Source: Cytobacillus firmus
Lineage (GTDB): Bacteria; Bacillota; Bacilli; Bacillales; Cytobacillaceae
Length of the DNA: 64,000 nucleotides
NCBI RefSeq assembly: GCF_023715565.1
Contig: NZ_JAMBOJ010000006.1
Span: forward strand, 1-64,000
Reading direction: 5' to 3'
Made by a program: the position numbers and the translations under genes. Below are positions 46,844-56,715 of the stretch, in pieces; within the stretch, counting starts at the first letter, position 1, and every line of letters begins with the position of its first letter. The notes under the pieces were generated by a model. The model did not search any database, was not told where the DNA came from, and saw only the letters and a program-made list of their open reading frames with translations.

Positions 46844-47965
46844 CTATTGCTGCTCTAATTGTGTTCTCGCATCTGAATAGTCAAGGCTATGGGCCTCAGC
46901 AACAGCTTTGTATGTCACGTAGCCATTTAATGTATTGATTCCCTTTAATAAAGCTTCATTATCCAGGCAAGCCTGTTTATAGCCTTTATTTGCTATTTGA
47001 ACTGCATATGGTACCGTCACGTTTGTCAGTGCCATAGTGGATGTTCTCGGAACTGCCCCCGGCATGTTAGCTACCGCATAATGAACGACGCCATGTTTTT
47101 CATATGTTGGATGGTCATGGGTAGTAATTCGATCAGTTGTTTCAAAAATCCCGCCCTGATCAATGGCAATATCCACGATAACAGAACCCGGACTCATCGT
47201 TTTGATCATTTCCTCTGTCACAAGCTTAGGAGCTTTAGCACCCGGAATCAGTACAGCTCCAATAACGAGGTCTGACTCCTCAACAGCTTCAGCGATATTA
47301 TAAGGATTTGAGATTAAAGTTGTTACGTCTCTTCCAAAAATATCATCAAGCTGCCGAAGGCGATCCGGATTCAAATCGATCATAGTCACCTTGGCACCAA
47401 GACCAATTGCCATTTTTGCCGCATTAGTCCCAGCTACACCGCCGCCGATAATTGTAACTTTCCCCCGATGTACACCCGGGACACCCGATAGGAGGATTCC
47501 TTTCCCGCCATGTATTTTTTCAAGGAACTGCGCGCCTACCTGAGCTGCCATCCTTCCCGCTACTTCACTCATTGGAGTCAATAGAGGCAAAGTCCGGTTG
47601 GGAAGCTGGACTGTTTCATAGGCTATGCCTGCAACCTTTTTATTTATTAAAGCATTAGTCAAATCAGGTTCAGCAGCTAAATGCAAATATGTAAAGAGAA
47701 TTAACCCTTCCCGAAAATACACATATTCGCTCTGTATCGGCTCCTTTACCTTCATGACCATTTCCATGGCCCATGCCTCTTCTGCCGTCTGAACAATCTG
47801 TGCGCCTGCACTCATATAGTCACTGTCAGAGAAGCCCGATCCGACCCCGGCACCCGTTTCTATATAGACTTCATGGCCAAATTGGACAAGGTTCATAATA
47901 CCGGCAGGAGTCATGGCAACCCTGTTTTCATTGTTTTTTACTTCCTTGGGAACTCCGATGCGCAT
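46844..47965 (-). CDS. ald: Alanine dehydrogenase
   Basis: The enzyme reversibly deaminates L-alanine to pyruvate with NAD and is needed to use alanine during growth and sporulation. The 373-residue protein begins [17 protein letters not shown] and has the active-site KVKEP region, the HLAAEPDLT segment with the catalytic His, and the nucleotide-binding [18 protein letters not shown]. The ATG at 47965 lies behind GGAGGTG; 34 upstream codons of the frame are excluded. Confidence 0.97.
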   Translation of the reverse strand: MRIGVPKEVKNNENRVAMTPAGIMNLVQFGHEVYIETGAGVGSGFSDSDYMSAGAQIVQTAEEAWAMEMVMKVKEPIQSEYVYFREGLILFTYLHLAAEPDLTNALINKKVAGIAYETVQLPNRTLPLLTPMSEVAGRMAAQVGAQFLEKIHGGKGILLSGVPGVHRGKVTIIGGGVAGTNAAKMAIGLGAKVTMIDLNPDRLRQLDDIFGRDVTTLISNPYNIAEAVEESDLVIGAVLIPGAKAPKLVTEEMIKTMSPGSVIVDIAIDQGGIFETTDRITTHDHPTYEKHGVVHYAVANMPGAVPRTSTMALTNVTVPYAVQIANKGYKQACLDNEALLKGINTLNGYVTYKAVAEAHSLDYSDARTQLEQQ

Positions 47966-48180
47966 TCTGCACACCTCCGTATTTTTAGTGATATCACTAT
48001 TAACTTTATATGGATTTTTTATGGAAAAGTATACAATTCCTTTGCCTATTTTTCTCCTCCCAAACAACCAAATAAAAAGCCCTCATGTATTTATGTAAAG
48101 TGTTCCGTTTTGAGGTGCTCAAACCCAAAAAACAAGACCTAACAACACTCATATTGACAGCCAAACTGGCAGCTTAAAAA

Positions 48181-48215
48181 GACAAAAAACTCGTCAAATT
48201 GACGAGTCTTTTGTC
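48181..48215 (-). terminator. Terminator of the gpsA paralogue
   Basis: Stem GACAAAAGACTCGTCAA / TTGACGAGTTTTTTGTC (one internal mismatch) then TTTTT in minus sense, inside the cassette. Confidence 0.8.
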
Positions 48216-48301
48216 TTGTAATATAAAGTGTTACCGGCATAACGATCTTCAATTAAAGCCCCCTATAATGGAACAAGAAGTTCATAATATCTATTTCATT
48301 A

Positions 48302-49267
48302 TTATTGGAACTCAAACTTGACAGGTCTTAGAAAAAGGTTTTCCAACGTATCTTTTGCATCTTGATCGTTGAACAAAATATCGTACATAGCCTTGCAAAT
48401 TGGAAGTTCAACATCATATTGTTCAGATAACTCTTTTAATGCCTTGACTGTTGAGACTCCTTCTGCCAATTTTTCAAACTTTTCACCTGAAACATAAGAT
48501 TGTCCAAACTTCCGGTTATGACTATGTAAAGAGAACAACGTTGCCTCATAATCACCTAAGTGACTCAATCCATAGATGGTTACATCATTGCCTCCCATTG
48601 CTGTAACAAGGCGTGAAAGTTCCCTAGTCCCTCTCGCCATAAGTGAACCTTTTAAACTGCCGTAATTCAATCCATCCAACATTCCTGCCGCAGTTCCCAT
48701 AACGTTTTTCGCAGCTGCCCCTATCTCGTTTCCAATCATATCTTGTCCGTAGTAAAACCTTATTAAATCACTACTGAATTCTTGCACAATTTTTTTAGTG
48801 ATTTTGACCTCTTCGGAATCAACTACCATACAGTTAGGGATATTATTCACAAAATCTTGTACGTGTCCCGGTCCTACCCAAACAGCTACATTGGTATCGT
48901 ACCCAACTGTTTCACCGAATACTTGAGATAACCTTTTTCCACTAGAAGCTTCTATTCCTTTCATACACAAGATGAAGGTTTTTCCTTGTATTTCATTAAT
49001 GAGGCTTAGCTGACTTCCAAACGAACGTAATTCCTGAGCACTAATAGAAATAATTATGAACTCTGCAAATGAAACTGCTTTATGTATAGAATTACTTAAC
49101 TCAATATCTTCAGACAATGTAAGATAATCATTCTTTCTAGTTTCGTCTAATCTAATGTAATTTTTTGAGTTTTCTCTTCCCCACAGCATTACTTTATGAC
49201 CAATTTTGTTAGCATACCAAGCTATAAATGTGCCCCAACGACCACAACCAAGAACTGAAATTTTCAT
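48302..49267 (-). CDS. Glycerol-3-phosphate dehydrogenase (GpsA) paralogue
   Basis: This 321-residue protein is of the GpsA family, which reduces dihydroxyacetone phosphate to sn-glycerol-3-phosphate for phospholipid synthesis. Rossmann motif VLGCGRWGTFIAW is at the N-terminus (standard GpsA has GxGxxG/A at this place), with KG near residue 104 and the catalytic Lys in GAAAKNVMGTAAGMLDGLN; NxxKGSLMARG follows. The sequence diverges from chromosomal gpsA genes and is AT-rich. The ATG at 49267 lies 6 nt after AAGGTG. It is a passenger gene within the cassette, so it is probably an acquired second copy; the normal gpsA is not in this window. Confidence 0.85.
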   Translation of the reverse strand: MKISVLGCGRWGTFIAWYANKIGHKVMLWGRENSKNYIRLDETRKNDYLTLSEDIELSNSIHKAVSFAEFIIISISAQELRSFGSQLSLINEIQGKTFILCMKGIEASSGKRLSQVFGETVGYDTNVAVWVGPGHVQDFVNNIPNCMVVDSEEVKITKKIVQEFSSDLIRFYYGQDMIGNEIGAAAKNVMGTAAGMLDGLNYGSLKGSLMARGTRELSRLVTAMGGNDVTIYGLSHLGDYEATLFSLHSHNRKFGQSYVSGEKFEKLAEGVSTVKALKELSEQYDVELPICKAMYDILFNDQDAKDTLENLFLRPVKFEFQ

Positions 49268-49645
49268 TATTCTCACCTTTTTTGATTAATTTTTTCTTTT
49301 CCTTTAAGGATTCATTTTTTAACCTTGGGCCTTTAGCAAAAAACCATTCAACTTATTCAATTAACCTACCCTTTATTGGAATATTCTTCATCTTCCTCTA
49401 TCCTTACCTTACCACAGGTTAGACTGCTTATTTAAAAGTTTATGTTGTTATCTTTGACGGACAAAACGGCCAGGAAAATGACACTCATTTTGGAACCTCT
49501 TCTTACGAGGACAATAGCTATTGTCCAGAATAAAAGTGTTGCCATTTGTCTTGGCATTTTCTCATTAAAAACCTAATGAAGCTTGATATAAAGAGAAACT
49601 GACCTATGCCAATTCATAAGTCAGTTTCAATGTCATTTATTCGAA
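49268..49645. other. Upstream part of the cassette
   Basis: This 378-nt stretch inside the cassette must hold the promoter of the GpsA-like gene. It contains the palindrome GGACAATAG/CTATTGTCC (49509-49526), a larger inverted repeat AAACTGAC-TATG / CATA-GTCAGTTT (49597-49629), and a 37-codon minus-strand frame (49432-49545) without a ribosome-binding site that I cannot identify. Confidence 0.5.
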
Positions 49646-49693
49646 AAACGCCTCAAAACGGAACCCTTTAGTATTTATGAGAGCTCGCTTTTC

Positions 49694-49861
49694 TTATTGC
49701 AGATTGCCTTCATTCCGTTCGTGAGCTTCCATGTCAAACTCGGCATTTGGCTGATCAATTACACCGCTGTTATACGCATTCATGATCTGTGCGCTAACCT
49801 CATTTGTACCCTGCTCGTCAAAAAAATATCCGGATTCTGCTTTTGGCTCTCTCTTTTCCAT
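49694..49861 (-). CDS. Small acidic hydrophilic protein, unknown
   Basis: This 55-codon gene begins at the ATG at 49861 with AAGGAG 8 nt upstream and ends at TAA 49694-49696. The peptide starts MEKREPKAESGYFFDEQG, continues with a helical VSAQIMNAYNSGVIDQ and ends in an acidic tail. It has no membrane segment or cysteines. I do not recognise it with certainty; it has the look of the small regulatory or sporulation-associated proteins of bacilli. It lies just outside the cassette and is divergent from uspA. Confidence 0.65.
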   Translation of the reverse strand: MEKREPKAESGYFFDEQGTNEVSAQIMNAYNSGVIDQPNAEFDMEAHERNEGNLQ

Positions 49862-49971
49862 TTCATCTGCTCCTTTTCATAAAATTTTTATCAGCCTTAC
49901 TATTGTTCGATTTTCTGTTACAGATATTCAATTTTTATAGATGTATAATATAAGTAAAGGAGGAGATTCAA

Positions 49972-50424
49972 ATGGGCATGAAGTATAAAAACATATTAGT
50001 CGCTGTAGATGGTTCGACTGAAGCAGAATGGGCTTTTAAAAAGGCAATTGAAATCGCCAAGCGCAATAACGCTTCTCTGGTATTGGCACATATCATTGAT
50101 ACCCGCACGTTTGCTACTGTCGAAGCCTATGACCGCACGATTGCCGAGAGAGCTGACCGGTTCGCAACAGAATTAATGGAAAAATACAAAAGAACGGCTA
50201 TGGATGCAGGCATTGAGAATGTAACATATGAAGTTGACTATGGTTCTCCTAAAGTGAAGGTTCCAAAGGATATTGCCAGGAAGCACAATGTTGACCTGAT
50301 CATTTGCGGGGCAACAGGCATGAACGCGGTTGAACGCTTCATCATCGGCAGTGTATCTGAACATATCACCCGCTATGCCCGCTGTGATGTCCTCGTAGTC
50401 AGAACGGATAAAGAAGAAGAATAG
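49972..50424 (+). CDS. Universal stress protein, UspA family
   Basis: This is a 150-residue single-domain UspA-fold protein. It has the N-terminal ILVAVDGSTEAEWAFKKA and the ATP-binding motif G-x2-G-x9-GS in CGATGMNAVERFIIGSVSEHI. Family members bind ATP and aid survival in stress or stationary phase. AAAGGAGGAG precedes the start. It is transcribed alone. Confidence 0.93.
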   Translation: MGMKYKNILVAVDGSTEAEWAFKKAIEIAKRNNASLVLAHIIDTRTFATVEAYDRTIAERADRFATELMEKYKRTAMDAGIENVTYEVDYGSPKVKVPKDIARKHNVDLIICGATGMNAVERFIIGSVSEHITRYARCDVLVVRTDKEEE

Positions 50425-50426
50425 AA

Positions 50427-50460
50427 AAAATGGCGCTGCCTGATGCAGCGCCATTTTTTT
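50427..50460. terminator. Bidirectional terminator uspA/argH
   Basis: AAAATGGCGCTGC / GCAGCGCCATTTT perfect stem with T-runs between convergent genes. Confidence 0.88.
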
Positions 50461-50461
50461 A

Positions 50462-51859
50462 TTATTTATTGGCAAACTCTTTATTGCCGACGATGTATTC
50501 CTTCGCTTTTTCAATCGCGATGCTTACTTGTTTGAATCCTGTTCCGCCTGCACTATTTCTTCTTTTGACAGCTGTATATGGATCCAGCACTTCATAAATA
50601 TCTTCTTCGAACAATGGATGGGCATCCTTGAAATCTTCAAGCGGCAAATCACCAAGGAAGCATCCCTTTCGAACACAGACAAGAACCAGTTTCCCTACAA
50701 TCTCATGTGCTTCTCTGAATGGAATTCCTTTATCAGAGAGATAATCCGCCAGTTCAGTAGCATTGGAAAAATCATTTTTAGTCGCTTTTTCCATCTGCCC
50801 GGTTTTAACCTTCATAGTACGGATCATCCCCGCAAAGATTTTAAGTGAACCTGTGACTGTCTTTACAGTATCAAACATCCCTTCCTTATCTTCCTGCATA
50901 TCTTTGTTATAGGCAAGGGGAAGACCTTTCAATACCGTCAAGAGACCCATGAGATTTCCGTAAACACGTCCCGTTTTACCGCGTATTAGCTCCGCCATGT
51001 CAGGGTTCTTCTTCTGCGGCATGATGCTTGAGCCTGTTGCAAAGCTGTCATCGAGTTCAATGAATTGAAATTCCTGGCTTGACCAAAGGATGAATTCTTC
51101 ACTTAAACGTGACAGATGCATCATCAGAATGGAACTTGAAGACAAGTACTCCAAAATAAAGTCTCTGTCACTGACAGCATCCAGGCTGTTCTCATAAATG
51201 CCTTCAAACCCGAGAAGCTCAGACGTATACTCACGGTCAATCGGGAAAGTTGTGCCAGCCAGAGCCCCAGCTCCAAGAGGTGATACGTTAATTCTCTTTA
51301 GACTTTCAGTAAAGCGCTCTTTGTCTCTCTCAAGCATCCAGAAATAAGCCATAAGATGGTGGCCGAAGGAGATCGGCTGTGCACGCTGCAGATGAGTATA
51401 GCCCGGCATGATGGTTTCCACATTATTTTCAGCCTGGATGATTAACTCCTCTTGCATTTCCTGAATCAATTCAACAATCTGCTCCACCTGCTTGCGCAGA
51501 TATAAATGCATGTCTGTTGCCACCTGGTCATTTCGGCTTCTTGCTGTATGAAGTTTGCCGCCGACAGTTCCCGTCAGTTCAGTCAAATGGCTCTCAAGAT
51601 TTAAATGAATATCTTCAAGTTTTACTGAGTAAGTGAGTTCATCCTTTTCAGCTTTCGCTTTAAGCTGCTGAAGGCCAGCCTTGATTTTTTCTGCTTCGTC
51701 CTCAGTAATAATTCCTGTTTTAGAAAGCATGGAAACGTGGGCCACGCTTCCTTCGATATCTTCCATAACCAATTCCTGATCAAATGAAATCGATGCTCCG
51801 AATTCATCTACCCATTCTTCAGCAGATTTTGTAAATCTGCCTCCCCATAATTTTTTCAC
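50462..51859 (-). CDS. argH: Argininosuccinate lyase
   Basis: This enzyme catalyses the last step of arginine synthesis, splitting argininosuccinate to arginine and fumarate. The 465-residue protein is of the fumarase/aspartase superfamily with the signature loop [12 protein letters not shown] (catalytic Ser), the [19 protein letters not shown] motif and [10 protein letters not shown] with the general-acid His. The start overlaps the argG stop by 4 nt, so argGH is one operon. Confidence 0.98.
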   Translation of the reverse strand: MKKLWGGRFTKSAEEWVDEFGASISFDQELVMEDIEGSVAHVSMLSKTGIITEDEAEKIKAGLQQLKAKAEKDELTYSVKLEDIHLNLESHLTELTGTVGGKLHTARSRNDQVATDMHLYLRKQVEQIVELIQEMQEELIIQAENNVETIMPGYTHLQRAQPISFGHHLMAYFWMLERDKERFTESLKRINVSPLGAGALAGTTFPIDREYTSELLGFEGIYENSLDAVSDRDFILEYLSSSSILMMHLSRLSEEFILWSSQEFQFIELDDSFATGSSIMPQKKNPDMAELIRGKTGRVYGNLMGLLTVLKGLPLAYNKDMQEDKEGMFDTVKTVTGSLKIFAGMIRTMKVKTGQMEKATKNDFSNATELADYLSDKGIPFREAHEIVGKLVLVCVRKGCFLGDLPLEDFKDAHPLFEEDIYEVLDPYTAVKRRNSAGGTGFKQVSIAIEKAKEYIVGNKEFANK

Positions 51860-53064
51860 ACTGTCACCTTCTTGCTATTTTGAACAATGCTCTGCACTTT
51901 TGTCGGCAATCCCCATAGCTTTATGAAGCCAACTGCTGCATTGTGATCAAATTCATCATCTGAAGTATAGGTTGCTAACTTTTCGTCGTATAGGGAATAA
52001 GGAGATTTTCTTCCTTCAACAATTGCATGGCCTTTAAAGAGCTTTACTCTGACTGTTCCTGTTACAAATGTTTGTGTTTCTTTCAGGAAAGCCGTTAACG
52101 CATTGTTAAGCTGGGAGAACCACAATCCTTCATATATAAGCTCAGCCACTTTTTTCTCAATAACCGGTTTAAAGTGAGCCATTTCTTTTACCATCGTTAA
52201 GTCCTCAAGCTCTTTATGGGCTTTAAGAAGCGTCATGGCTCCCGGACACTCGTAAACTTCACGTGATTTGATGCCGACAAGGCGATTTTCCACATGATCG
52301 ATGCGCCCAACCCCATGCTTGCCTGCAATCTCATTCAGTTCGGCAATAAGCACGGAAAGTTTCATACTATTGCCATTCAAGCTGACTGGCACACCCTTTT
52401 CAAAACCGATTTCAACCGTATCAGGTGTATCAGGAGCTTTTTCAAGAGACACGGTAAGATCGTATGCATCTTCCGGAGGAGCAGCCCATGGATCTTCCAG
52501 AACTCCGCACTCATTGCTTCTGCCCCATAAGTTTTGATCAATGCTGTATGGAGAATCCAGGTTAATTGGGATAGGTATATTGTTTTGTTTTGCATATTCA
52601 ATTTCTTCCTCACGTGACCAGCTCCATTCACGAACCGGAGCTAAAACCTGAAGATCAGGGTTTAAAGCCTGAATTGCCACTTCAAAACGAACCTGGTCAT
52701 TTCCTTTTCCGGTACATCCATGCGCTACTGCTACTGCACCTTCCTTTTCTGCTACTTCAACAAGCTTTTTGGCGATCAGCGGGCGTGAAAGTGCAGAAAT
52801 CAATGGATACTTGTTTTCATATAAAGCATGTGCCTGAAGCGCAATTAATGCATATTCATTAGAAAACTCCTCTTTTGCATCAATCACATATGATTGGACT
52901 GCTCCAACAGTTAAAGCTTTTTTCTGGATAAAGTTCAGATCCTTTCCTTCCCCAACGTCAAGGCAGCATGCAACTACAGCATAACCTTGATCCTGCAGCC
53001 ATTTAACCGCAACTGATGTATCCAGACCGCCTGAGTATGCAAGAACAACTTTATTTTGTGACAT
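51856..53064 (-). CDS. argG: Argininosuccinate synthase
   Basis: This enzyme condenses citrulline and aspartate using ATP. The 402-residue protein has the N-type pyrophosphatase P-loop [15 protein letters not shown], the [14 protein letters not shown] motif and [17 protein letters not shown]. It is first in argG-argH with GGAGG before the ATG. The upstream region holds candidate ARG boxes. Confidence 0.98.
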   Translation of the reverse strand: MSQNKVVLAYSGGLDTSVAVKWLQDQGYAVVACCLDVGEGKDLNFIQKKALTVGAVQSYVIDAKEEFSNEYALIALQAHALYENKYPLISALSRPLIAKKLVEVAEKEGAVAVAHGCTGKGNDQVRFEVAIQALNPDLQVLAPVREWSWSREEEIEYAKQNNIPIPINLDSPYSIDQNLWGRSNECGVLEDPWAAPPEDAYDLTVSLEKAPDTPDTVEIGFEKGVPVSLNGNSMKLSVLIAELNEIAGKHGVGRIDHVENRLVGIKSREVYECPGAMTLLKAHKELEDLTMVKEMAHFKPVIEKKVAELIYEGLWFSQLNNALTAFLKETQTFVTGTVRVKLFKGHAIVEGRKSPYSLYDEKLATYTSDDEFDHNAAVGFIKLWGLPTKVQSIVQNSKKVTV

Positions 53065-53107
53065 TTATTTTTCCTCCTTAGATAATACGTATAAATATAC
53101 AATTTAA

Positions 53108-53123
53108 TTATATTTTTATTCAT
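53108..53123 (-). promoter_or_regulatory. Candidate ARG box (AhrC/ArgR operator) of argGH
   Basis: ATGAATAAAAATATAA in minus sense closely follows the B. subtilis ARG box (CATGAATAAAAATKCAAK). It lies about 45 nt before argG, downstream of a possible promoter TTGATT-17 nt-TAAAGT. A second similar block (ATGTATAAAAATAAATACA, plus sense) is at 53181-53199. Confidence 0.5.
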
Positions 53124-53216
53124 TTATTATTCTCTTACTTTAACAACCTTTTATTTAAAAATCAATACTTATTCTTAAAAATGTATAAAAATAAATACAA
53201 TTATTCAATAAAAAAA

Positions 53217-53244
53217 GGCAAAAGCCCTGTATTCAGCTTTTGCC
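53217..53244 (-). terminator. Terminator of the serine hydrolase gene
   Basis: GGCAAAAGC / GCTTTTGCC with T7 in minus sense, 12 nt after the stop. Confidence 0.85.
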
Positions 53245-53255
53245 AGCAGTATAGG

Positions 53256-54644
53256 TTAATGTTTTAATGCTTCATAAACCGCTGTAATTACACTTCCATA
53301 TTGACTGATACTGTATGTGTCACCCTGAAACTTGTGCGGATCTTTTAATGGATCGATGACAGGAGAATGTTTTTTATTAGTCAGGAGAGCGATTGCTAAA
53401 TTATTTTCTCTGTCTATCACCGTTACTGTTCCTGTCCAGCCGGTATGACCAAATACTTCTTTCCCGGCATACTCGCTGAACATCCACTCCATACTTGAAT
53501 CTCCGTTCAAACGCCAACCTAACCCATATGTAGGATTCACATCGTATGGTTTTACAAATTTATCAATTGTTTGTTTATCAAATAACTTTATATTTCCATA
53601 GCCTCCATCATTAAGCATCACCTGCATCAGTACAGCAAGATCTGAAGTTGTGGAAAAGAGACCTGCATGCCCGGATATTCCATCCATTGAATAAAAGGAC
53701 TTCTCATCATGAACCTCTCCCTGGAGAGTATAGGTCCGAATATTAGGGAAAGAAATGACTCCATCCCGGGTATTTCCATGCAATTCAGTTGCAGCGAAAT
53801 CCTTTTCCTTGAAACCTTTGCGGAGCGGATTAAATAAAGTCTGCTTTAACCCCAATGGCTTGTAAATATGGTTCTCCGTATAATCGTCAAGCTGCTCTCC
53901 AGTAATTTTTTCAATTATAAATCCCAGAAGCATATAGTCAATGTCACTATATACCTGTTTGGTTCCTGGTTCATACTCGAGGGGAGTTTTTAATATCATG
54001 GAAAGGGTTTTACTGCGTTCCTGGGAATACAATTCTCCCGCCCTTTCAGGATTATGATAATGGACGCTTGAAGGAAATCCGGCGGTATGATGAAGCAAAT
54101 CGATTATCCGGAGCTCTGCTTTCCCTTTTATTTCATCGTCAGCTGAATCTTTAAATTCTGGAAAATAATACTGGATTTTTTCTTCAAGATTAATCTTTCC
54201 TTCACTGACAAGATGCTGCAGTGAAAAGTTAACGGCATACATTTTCGTGTTTGATGCAAGATCAAACATGGTTTTTGTTTTCATTTTCTGCGGGTGATTT
54301 AAAGGATCAAATTCATCAAAAACCTTGGCTGAACCATATGCAGAGTTTTTTACAATCTTGCCATCTTTAATAACGACTAAAGCAGCCCCTGGAAACCCAT
54401 TTTTGATTTCCTCATTGATGAGCTTATCAACCTCTTTGAGCTTTTTGGAAGAAAAGCCTGCATCCTCGGGGCGCTTTGCTTTTGACAGGGTTGGATATTC
54501 TAAAGCTTTTTTATGTTTAGATACTTGCTCTAAGGGGCTGCTTCCTGTTCTGTCCAATTCTTCTCCCAGGGCTGCAGCGGGGTAAGGCAAGAGCAAACCC
54601 AGCATTAGGCATAAAACTGCTAATAGTGCTAAAAACCTTTTCAT
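53256..54644 (-). CDS. Secreted beta-lactamase-fold serine hydrolase (PBP4B-like)
   Basis: This is a 462-residue protein with an N-terminal signal peptide (about 1-25, hydrophobic LALLAVLCLMLGLLLPYPAAA; no lipobox). The catalytic domain has Ser131-x-x-Lys134 (SNTK), a YSD second motif and HTGWTG as third motif. This class C-like set occurs in esterases, D-alanine carboxypeptidases and the PBP4B/YfeW group; the N-terminal GFSSKKLKEVDKLI segment fits the last. It probably acts on cell-wall peptides outside the cell, but the substrate is uncertain. Confidence 0.85.
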   Translation of the reverse strand: MKRFLALLAVLCLMLGLLLPYPAAALGEELDRTGSSPLEQVSKHKKALEYPTLSKAKRPEDAGFSSKKLKEVDKLINEEIKNGFPGAALVVIKDGKIVKNSAYGSAKVFDEFDPLNHPQKMKTKTMFDLASNTKMYAVNFSLQHLVSEGKINLEEKIQYYFPEFKDSADDEIKGKAELRIIDLLHHTAGFPSSVHYHNPERAGELYSQERSKTLSMILKTPLEYEPGTKQVYSDIDYMLLGFIIEKITGEQLDDYTENHIYKPLGLKQTLFNPLRKGFKEKDFAATELHGNTRDGVISFPNIRTYTLQGEVHDEKSFYSMDGISGHAGLFSTTSDLAVLMQVMLNDGGYGNIKLFDKQTIDKFVKPYDVNPTYGLGWRLNGDSSMEWMFSEYAGKEVFGHTGWTGTVTVIDRENNLAIALLTNKKHSPVIDPLKDPHKFQGDTYSISQYGSVITAVYEALKH

Positions 54645-54884
54645 ATTCTCCTCCTTTTATTTATTCAATTTTCTTAATAATCAATATGTTATTCGATATC
54701 CATTTAAGCTGTAAACCAATACCTTTGCCTTTCTATTAAATCAGTTCTTGTGAACCACGTTCATTCATCTTCATATTAGTCCTATAGTATTATCTGCAGA
54801 AAACCATTGAATACTAAAACATCCATGCACCGAAAACATCTTTATAGTAAAATAAAAACAAGATTAATGTATGGGGGATTCATA

Positions 54885-55199
54885 ATGGAGGAGCATTTTT
54901 CGCATAATGGCCGTCTTGGCATTCCTATACCCGCCTTTGACCGGGAATGGGATGAATATTCACCAAAAATACAGCAGATGATCCTGTTTGAATGGGAAAA
55001 AATAAGAGGCAGGATTCCTGACCGCATTGCAGAGCTTGAAGCGGATATTAACAGGAAACAGGCTGAGCTATCGGATGAAGGAGATTTCGAAAGATCATGC
55101 AGACTCAACAGTGAAATTTCAGAACTGGCATCTGTAATAAATGATCTTTGGCTATGGTATCGAACGAATCAGGATATTTCAGGAAAGATGCATTCATAA
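54885..55199 (+). CDS. Small coiled-coil protein, unknown
   Basis: This 104-residue soluble protein has a proline-bearing N-terminus (GRLGIPIPAFDREWDEY) and a helical remainder (RIAELEADINRKQAELSDEGDFERSCRLNSEISELASVINDLW) of coiled-coil type. I do not recognise a named family. The ATG at 54885 follows GGGGGA at good spacing; the earlier in-frame ATG at 54807 is not supported. It is flanked by its own terminator. Confidence 0.75.
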   Translation: MEEHFSHNGRLGIPIPAFDREWDEYSPKIQQMILFEWEKIRGRIPDRIAELEADINRKQAELSDEGDFERSCRLNSEISELASVINDLWLWYRTNQDISGKMHS

Positions 55200-55200
55200 G

Positions 55201-55232
55201 AAAAACCTTTCCGCTGGGGAAAGGTTTTTGGT
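55201..55232. terminator. Bidirectional terminator
   Basis: AAAAACCTTTCC / GGAAAGGTTTTT perfect stem between the convergent small gene and moaB. Confidence 0.88.
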
Positions 55233-55234
55233 CT

Positions 55235-55747
55235 TTATAAATCTTTTCTTAGTTCCCTGACGATATGCCCGAGTTCAGGCAATATCAATCTATTCATCGC
55301 AAGGCGGACAGCCCCGGATGATCCCGGTGTTGAGAAAACTGCTTTATTTCGTACGGTGCCTGCAGCAGCCCGTGAAAGAATGGCAGCAGACCCGATATCT
55401 TCAGTGTAGCTCAGCATCCTGAACAATTCACCGAATCCATCGATTTCTTTATCAAATAATTCTCTAACCGTCTCGATCGTTACGTCCCGGAGAGCAATAC
55501 CTGTGCCCCCATTTGTCAGAATAGTGTCAATGCCAGGATTTTCGCAGCCTTTTAATACGGCCCCACGAATGAGAGTTCCTTCATCCTTGACGATTTCATA
55601 GTCGGCAATAATATGTCCCGCCTCTTCGAGCAGCTGGATCATCAGCTTTCCGCTTTTATCCGTTTCTTCATCTCTCGTATCACTTACGGTAATCACTTTA
55701 CATCTGACTTTTTTAGGCGCTACTTTTTTATGCTCAAATATACTCAT
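55235..55747 (-). CDS. moaB: MogA/MoaB family molybdenum cofactor protein
   Basis: This is a 170-residue protein with the molybdopterin-binding fold: VITVSDTRDEETDKSG at the N-terminus and the signature TNGGTGIALRDVTIETV, then FGELFRMLSYTEDIGSAAILSRAAAG. It probably adenylylates molybdopterin. Its position beside ackA matches B. subtilis moaB. Confidence 0.95.
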   Translation of the reverse strand: MSIFEHKKVAPKKVRCKVITVSDTRDEETDKSGKLMIQLLEEAGHIIADYEIVKDEGTLIRGAVLKGCENPGIDTILTNGGTGIALRDVTIETVRELFDKEIDGFGELFRMLSYTEDIGSAAILSRAAAGTVRNKAVFSTPGSSGAVRLAMNRLILPELGHIVRELRKDL

Positions 55748-55788
55748 ATTGGCACCACCTTTGCTTGAAAATTATAATTAACCTGAGT

Positions 55789-56628
55789 TTACTGCTGATC
55801 ATTCTTTCTTTGCAAATATCTCATCTGATAATATTTATGGGCAAATTCTGTTACTTTTCTTGTCAGCTGGTAGTTGGTCCCTGCTCCAATGGCCATGCTG
55901 ATAAAGGGAATTCCCTGAATGGATTTTCTCCGGAAAAAGTAAATAGCCATTCCTTTAAGAAGCTGCTTCATTGGCTGCTCAATCCAGCTGATATCAGTCA
56001 ACTCTTCTTTTCCTTCATAAAAGTAAAATTCCTCCTGGTTCTTCAGCTCGTTCATTAATTCTTCCCATGCACTGCTCTGCATCCTGGGCGGCAATGTGGC
56101 AGCGTGAAAAACCTTAAGTGAACTCATCATTTCGAATGGAGTATTGACTTCAAAGCCATAGGTCATGGCAATCAGCTGTACTACACGCAGATTAATTACC
56201 GCCATTGCAGGAATATCAGCACCCAGCATGAGTGAGCTGCCCGAACCCGCGATACCGCCCTGTGCAAACGAATAAAGACGATGACGGGCAATCTGCTGTT
56301 GAGCTATGTATTGAAGCTGGTCGATATTCAATTGCTTCAGATCTTCAATCGTCTCTATATCAGAATGAAAAACACGGCCTGCCGTCAATATACGCTCTTT
56401 CGCATCCATTTGAAGCTGTGAACCCTGAATAAGCGCATGCAGATGAAACAGCCAGCTATCCATTGCTGAAAAAAATTGCTGCTGAACTTCTTCAGGCAAT
56501 AGTGAAAAAGACCTTTCCAATGATTTATCATAAACCATCTCCAAGTCATTGGGCTCATAATTCAGCAGCTTGTTCTCCCACTCCTGAATTCCGGCCAAAA
56601 CACTTTCTTCCCGTTCGTTCAATGGCAT
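55789..56628 (-). CDS. EcsC family protein
   Basis: This 279-residue protein carries the EcsC-family core with a glycine-rich hydrophobic stretch, GGIAGSGSSLMLGADIPAMAVINLRVVQLIAMTYGF, and a second one near the C-terminus, IPFISMAIGAGTNYQL. Function is unclear; members are peripheral membrane proteins first seen beside ABC transporter genes. The ATG at 56628 lies behind GGGAGG; the frame's earlier TTG overlaps that site. Confidence 0.85.
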   Translation of the reverse strand: MPLNEREESVLAGIQEWENKLLNYEPNDLEMVYDKSLERSFSLLPEEVQQQFFSAMDSWLFHLHALIQGSQLQMDAKERILTAGRVFHSDIETIEDLKQLNIDQLQYIAQQQIARHRLYSFAQGGIAGSGSSLMLGADIPAMAVINLRVVQLIAMTYGFEVNTPFEMMSSLKVFHAATLPPRMQSSAWEELMNELKNQEEFYFYEGKEELTDISWIEQPMKQLLKGMAIYFFRRKSIQGIPFISMAIGAGTNYQLTRKVTEFAHKYYQMRYLQRKNDQQ

Positions 56629-56715
56629 CGCAATTCCTCCCAAAACATTTTTCTTGGACTCAGTATAGCATAAGTTGGATGGGAAATTCTCCTACCGGAT
56701 GATGGGCAATAATCA

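Larger units (their letters stand above)
48087..49679. mobile_element. Transposase-less insertion cassette carrying a gpsA paralogue
   Basis: The cassette proper is 48096-49670 (1575 bp). Its ends are inverted repeats matching at 20 of 22 positions (core GTTCCGTTTTGAGG on both sides). The flanks carry a perfect 9-bp direct repeat GTATTTATG at 48087-48095 and 49671-49679, as a target duplication would. Inside are the GpsA-like gene and its terminator, an 18-bp perfect palindrome at 49509-49526, and no recognisable transposase. It is comparable in concept to the IS231-related mobile insertion cassettes of the B. cereus group. Confidence 0.8.

Noticed and set aside
49432-49545. 37-codon hydrophobic minus-strand frame inside the gpsA cassette, considered as a transposase remnant
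   Set aside because: No ribosome-binding site and no transposase motif that I can identify; left as unexplained sequence.
49697-49882. 61-codon plus-strand frame
   Set aside because: Antisense to the better supported 55-residue minus-strand gene.
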